A stretch of DNA of 64,000 nucleotides, taken from NCBI GenBank assembly GCA_965230415.1, contig CBDDKZ010000005.1, forward strand, positions 2,356,001 to 2,420,000, given 5' to 3'. The DNA is from CBDDKZ01 sp965230415. GTDB lineage: Bacteria; Bacteroidota; Bacteroidia; Cytophagales; JAAEPT01. Below are positions 60,553-64,000 of this stretch, in pieces. How positions within the stretch are numbered: the stretch's first letter is position 1; every line of letters starts with the position of its first letter. Under the pieces are notes generated by a model. The model was given only the letters and a program-made list of their open reading frames with translations, did no database searches and was not told the origin of the DNA. A program made the position numbers and the translations under genes.

Positions 60553-63474
60553 ATGGCAGAATACAAAGAAATGCGACTAAGTCAGTTGGCCAGAAAACTA
60601 AATGTAGGCACCTCTACAATTGTTGAACATCTGGGTGGCAAGGGCTTTGAAGTCGATAATAAACCAAATACAAAGATTACCTCAGAGCAAGTACAGCTTC
60701 TCATGCGCGAATTTCAGGATTCGGCAATGGATAAAGAAGAGGCGTCTGAATTGACTATTGGAAAAAGTCACGTAAAAAACGTAGTGATCGATTCTGAAAA
60801 TGCCAACGATCCGATCGATGAAACTGCTGTGGTCAGTGACAATGTTGCAGAGGTGCCTGTAACCAATAAGACTGAAGAATACGCCGAAACTGAAAAGCCG
60901 AAACTGCAAGGTATAAAGGTTGTAGGTAAGATTGATCTGGAGAATAAAAAAGCTAAAGATCAAGAAGAAACCAAACAAGAGGAACCCGAAGAGCCTAAGG
61001 CCGAGCCTGTAAAGGAAAAGGAGCCTGTGAAGGAAGAGGTTGTAGAACAAAAGGTAGAAAAAGAAAAAGCACCTGTTCAGAAACCAAAACCTGAAGTTAA
61101 AAAGGAAGCAGTTAAAGAAATCAAAGAAGAAACTCCGAAGGCGAAGAGCGAGCAGAAAGAGAAAGAGGTAAAACCTCAAATAGCACCACAGGTAAAGAAG
61201 GTGGAGGATAAACCTAAAAAAGAGGAAGCTCCGGTGGTAGTTAAGAAGAAAGAAGAGAAGAAGGAAGAAGTCAAGAAAGATAATTCCGTTATAAAAGCTG
61301 AGGCCGAGTCGCTCAAAGGATTGACTGTTCTGGGAAAAATAGAACTGCCACAAACAAAGAAAAAAGACAAACCTGTTGCTTCTTCAGATAAAGGAGATGC
61401 CAACAAAAAGCGTAAGCGTAAACGCGTTCGTATCGAAAATCGTGTTGACGTAAATAAAGAAACTCATAAGAAGGGTGGACAAGGTAATCAGGGACAACAG
61501 CGCCACGGTGGAAAAGGCGGGCCGAAGAGAGGACAGAAGAGGGCTGAACCTGAAAAGCAGGAAATTTCTTCTAAAGAAATACAAGATAAAATTAAGGCTA
61601 CAATGGCCCGCATGGAAGGGCAGCATAAGTCTTCAAAAAGGTCTAAGTACAGAAAAGAAAAACGTGCCGCTCACGCAGAAGCTTCTGAAGAAGAAAGAAT
61701 GCGTCAGGAGGAGGAATCAAAAGTACTTCGCGTAACGGAATTCGTTTCTGCAAATGATTTGGCGTCCTTAATGGAAACAAGTGTTAATGAGGTAATATCT
61801 ATGTGTATGGGATTAGGCATGTTTGTGTCTATCAACCAACGCCTCGATGCGGAAACCATCACAATAATAGCCGATGAATTTGGCTATGAAGTACAGTTTA
61901 CCACAGCTGAGGAAGAACAGGAAACCAATCTTTTGGAAATTGAAGACGATCCTGAAGATTTACAGGAACGCGCTCCAATTGTAACTATCATGGGACACGT
62001 TGATCATGGTAAAACGTCTTTACTCGATTATATTCGCGACGCAAAGGTCGTTGATAGCGAGGCCGGTGGTATCACCCAGCATATTGGGGCATACAGCGTG
62101 AAAACAGACAGTGGCAAGAAAATAGCATTTCTCGATACACCTGGTCACGAAGCTTTTACAGCGATGCGTGCACGTGGAGCGAAATTAACGGATATAGTAA
62201 TCTTGGTTGTTGCTGCCGATGATCGTGTAATGCCACAAACGAAGGAAGCAATAAACCATGCGCAGGTAGCAGGCGTTCCAATTATTATCGCGATAAATAA
62301 AGTGGATAAGTCCACCGCAAATCCAGAAAAAATTAAAGAAGAACTTTCACATGAAAATATTCTTGTAGAAGACTGGGGAGGTAAATATCAGTGTCAACAT
62401 GTATCAGCAAAATCAGGTGAAGGTATCGATGATTTACTTGAGAAGATTTTGCTAGAAGCTGAAGTGATGGAACTTCAGGCTAACCCGGATCGTACGGCAA
62501 TTGGTACAGTGGTTGAAGCTTCTCTGGATAAAGGTAGGGGTTATGTGACCAACATTTTGGTGCAAACAGGGACCTTGAAAATTGGTGATATTATTGTTGC
62601 AGGTGCACACTACGGACGTGTTAAAGCGATGCACGACCATAAAGGTAAAAACCTCAAAGTAGCAGGCCCTTCTACTCCTGTACAGATATTGGGTATGGAT
62701 GGCGCACCACAAGCAGGTGATAAATTTGTCATCGCCACAACAGACCGGGAAGCACGTGAAGTTACAAGCAAACGAGCTCAATTGCTGCGTGAACAGGCAG
62801 TACGTACTAAGAAACACCTTACCCTGGACGAAATTGGCCGTCGTTTGGCAATAGGAAACTTTAAAGAGCTGAACTTAATTGTTAAAGGTGATGTGGACGG
62901 ATCTGTGGAAGCATTGACAGATTCACTATTGAAGCTATCTACAGAAGAGGTTCAGGTAAATATTATTCACAAAGCCGTAGGACAAATTACAGAATCAGAT
63001 GTGTTGTTGGCAACAGCTTCAGACGCCATTATTCTTGGGTTCCAGGTGAGACCTGCTGCCGGTGCGAAGAAACTAGCGGAAAATGAAGAAATTGAAATCA
63101 GACATTATTCGGTAATCTATAAGGCTATCGAGGAAATGAAAGATGCATTAGAAGGATTACTTGAGCCAACAGTGGAAGAAGTGATTACTGCTAATGTAGA
63201 AATAAGAGAAGTATTTAAGATTTCTAAGATTGGTACTGTAGCAGGTTGTTATGTACTTGATGGTACCATCAAAAGATCTGATAATATCCGTTTGATACGT
63301 GAAGGAATCGTAATTTATTCAGGAGCTATTGGGGCCTTGAAGCGTTTTAAAGACGATGTTTCAGAAGTGAAATTTGGTTACGAATGTGGTTTGAGTATTC
63401 AAAACTTTAATGACCTCAAAACAGGCGATATAATCGAAGCTTACGAAGAACGTGAGATTAAGCGTAAACTTTAA
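60553..63474 (+). CDS. infB: Translation initiation factor IF-2
   Basis: This 973-residue GTPase positions initiator tRNA. An N-terminal IF2N domain (RLSQLARKLNVGTSTIVEHL) is followed by a long Lys/Glu/Pro-rich low-complexity region (about 110-340) and a second IF2N (VTEFVSANDLASLMETSVNE near 393). The GTPase motifs are GHVDHGKTSLLDYI near 482, DTPGHEAF and NKVDK, with domains II-IV to the end (EEREIKRKL). It is a normal bacteroidotal IF-2. A terminator follows. Confidence 0.96.
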   Translation: MAEYKEMRLSQLARKLNVGTSTIVEHLGGKGFEVDNKPNTKITSEQVQLLMREFQDSAMDKEEASELTIGKSHVKNVVIDSENANDPIDETAVVSDNVAEVPVTNKTEEYAETEKPKLQGIKVVGKIDLENKKAKDQEETKQEEPEEPKAEPVKEKEPVKEEVVEQKVEKEKAPVQKPKPEVKKEAVKEIKEETPKAKSEQKEKEVKPQIAPQVKKVEDKPKKEEAPVVVKKKEEKKEEVKKDNSVIKAEAESLKGLTVLGKIELPQTKKKDKPVASSDKGDANKKRKRKRVRIENRVDVNKETHKKGGQGNQGQQRHGGKGGPKRGQKRAEPEKQEISSKEIQDKIKATMARMEGQHKSSKRSKYRKEKRAAHAEASEEERMRQEEESKVLRVTEFVSANDLASLMETSVNEVISMCMGLGMFVSINQRLDAETITIIADEFGYEVQFTTAEEEQETNLLEIEDDPEDLQERAPIVTIMGHVDHGKTSLLDYIRDAKVVDSEAGGITQHIGAYSVKTDSGKKIAFLDTPGHEAFTAMRARGAKLTDIVILVVAADDRVMPQTKEAINHAQVAGVPIIIAINKVDKSTANPEKIKEELSHENILVEDWGGKYQCQHVSAKSGEGIDDLLEKILLEAEVMELQANPDRTAIGTVVEASLDKGRGYVTNILVQTGTLKIGDIIVAGAHYGRVKAMHDHKGKNLKVAGPSTPVQILGMDGAPQAGDKFVIATTDREAREVTSKRAQLLREQAVRTKKHLTLDEIGRRLAIGNFKELNLIVKGDVDGSVEALTDSLLKLSTEEVQVNIIHKAVGQITESDVLLATASDAIILGFQVRPAAGAKKLAENEEIEIRHYSVIYKAIEEMKDALEGLLEPTVEEVITANVEIREVFKISKIGTVAGCYVLDGTIKRSDNIRLIREGIVIYSGAIGALKRFKDDVSEVKFGYECGLSIQNFNDLKTGDIIEAYEEREIKRKL

Positions 63475-63501
63475 GTGCTTTTGCAGTAAAGTATAAAAAT
63501 G

Positions 63502-63530
63502 AAAGTCGGTCTTATTTCAAGGTCGACTTT
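63502..63530 (+). terminator. Rho-independent terminator of infB
   Basis: AAAGTCGGTC (63502-63511) pairs with GGTCGACTTT (63521-63530), including two G-U pairs, around a 9-nt loop, and is followed by nine further T residues. It ends next to the convergent methyltransferase gene. Confidence 0.88.
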
Positions 63531-63541
63531 TTTTTTTTTGG

Positions 63542-64000
63542 CTATTCGATTCTTAATGCCTTTAATAAACTAGGTTTACCATTTACTTGACAGGCAATCA
63601 AATAAAATACTCCTCCGTCTTTTAGCTGGTATTTTTTCTTGAGCTGCTCTGGTGAAAGTGGGTGGTTTCTGCTAATAACGTTGGCCTTATGGCCATCAAA
63701 GGCAGTTTTAATTTTCTTTTTATTAGGAGCTAACTCTTGTTTGACCTCAAAAGCACGTCCGGGAAAGCTTTCAACTAAATCATTACTGGTATATAAATGA
63801 GTATTGTGGTCGAGTTTATTTAGCTTAAAACGTTTGGCAAGGGTTTTATAAGCGCCGGCTTTCATTAGGCTACTATTGGGTTCATATAAATAGTTGCCAA
63901 TAGAGGATTTAATCTGTATAGTACACTCCGATTCTTCAGGGTAGTTAAATTTAAATGTTGATTGTGCTCCCGATTCATTTAAGTCAATGGCTTCTATTGT
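63542..64000 (-). CDS. Class I SAM methyltransferase of PG1098 type, C-terminal part (partial)
   Basis: The frame is open from the right edge to the stop at 63542. The visible 152 residues include FKFNYPEESECTIQIKSSIG (ferredoxin-like part), YEPNSSLMKAGAYKTLAKRF and the THUMP-like end (HLYTSNDLVESFPGRAFEV, RNHPLSPEQLKKKYQLKDGG). This matches the C-terminal domains of the PG1098 family, whose N-terminal methyltransferase domain lies outside the window. An internal ATG at 63865 is not the start. The substrate is probably an RNA but is not established. Confidence 0.8.
   Translation of the reverse strand, partial: TIEAIDLNESGAQSTFKFNYPEESECTIQIKSSIGNYLYEPNSSLMKAGAYKTLAKRFKLNKLDHNTHLYTSNDLVESFPGRAFEVKQELAPNKKKIKTAFDGHKANVISRNHPLSPEQLKKKYQLKDGGVFYLIACQVNGKPSLLKALRIE

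Noticed and set aside
60682..61735. Long open frames on both strands opposite and beside the infB N-terminal region
   Set aside because: Produced by the Lys/Glu-rich low-complexity codons of infB; the protein strings are Phe/Leu/Ser runs without domain character.
1..64000. CRISPR arrays, tRNA/rRNA genes, insertion sequences, prophage or integrase genes
   Set aside because: No regularly spaced repeats, tRNA-like cloverleaf, transposase, integrase or terminal repeats were seen by reading; a covariance-model scan would settle small RNAs.

Overview
The window looks like the chromosome of a free-living, AT-rich Bacteroidota bacterium, most likely of the order Cytophagales. The evidence is the set of type IX secretion (T9SS) C-terminal domains, PorP/SprF-type outer-membrane proteins, a MurF-alanine racemase fusion, a BamA-OmpH-OmpH block next to NAD kinase and UppS, DUF6089 proteins, LytTR response regulators, and promoters of the Bacteroidota type (TTTG, about 20 bp, TAnnTTTG). 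I see no rRNA, tRNA, insertion sequence, prophage or CRISPR array. Most of the window is ordinary core chromosome.  Layout: 1-10.1 kb (mostly minus strand) holds a monoglyceride-lipase-like hydrolase, a DUF2911 protein, the CcoI copper ATPase divergent from HemN across a perfect Crp/Fnr-type palindrome, a T9SS-exported M23 peptidase, a YtfE/RIC-type di-iron protein, Hsp20 and a membrane SpoIIE phosphatase. This part suggests microaerobic and nitrosative stress. 10.2-12.2 kb: a ROK kinase and a lytic transglycosylase. 12.2-16.3 kb: a PorP protein divergent from an overlapping sigma factor, membrane anti-sigma-like protein and leucine-rich surface protein. 16.3-22.7 kb (minus): a LacI-type regulator without a normal start codon, two very small T9SS-related secreted proteins, an unknown secreted protein, a flavoprotein and a 7TM-SpoIIE phosphatase. 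22.8-25.6 kb (minus): ECF sigma, Rrf2 regulator, HisI and YidD, plus a 2-oxoglutarate oxygenase. 25.7-27.2 kb: a small lipoprotein, a secreted nickel superoxide dismutase and an SH3-like lipoprotein. 27.3-34.3 kb: DUF721, RecF, PdhA, a TPR protein, RibH, LysC, RecX and an O-antigen ligase. 34.4-36.8 kb: MurF-Alr. 36.9-43.6 kb (minus): a six-gene locus with an unknown small protein, a type-B T9SS surface protein, a PorP protein, a histidine kinase and two response regulators. 44-47.4 kb (minus): MetK, an RsmI-like methyltransferase, an esterase and PdxJ. 47.5-57.7 kb: YqeY, CvpA, PabA, a hydrolase, CBS protein, NadK, two DUF6089 proteins, UppS, BamA and two OmpH. 57.7-63.5 kb: LD-carboxypeptidase and rimP-nusA-infB. 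The right edge cuts a methyltransferase.  Main points: two separate loci pair a PorP-type outer-membrane protein and a type-B T9SS surface protein with a signalling module, one sigma/anti-sigma and one two-component. In the first, the periplasmic part of the anti-sigma-like protein has the same four-cysteine plus C-terminal-domain architecture as the end of the surface protein encoded next to it. I infer that it mimics the secreted client and reports on type IX export or PorP occupancy to the sigma factor. The second locus carries three 10-bp repeats at 20-21 bp period, the geometry expected of a LytTR operator. Other points are a RIC protein with its N-terminal Cys pair replaced by Ser, a NiSOD whose nickel hook is exposed by a plain signal peptide, a terminator-like hairpin inside the rimP-nusA-infB leader, and a 19-codon leader ORF coupled to murF-alr.
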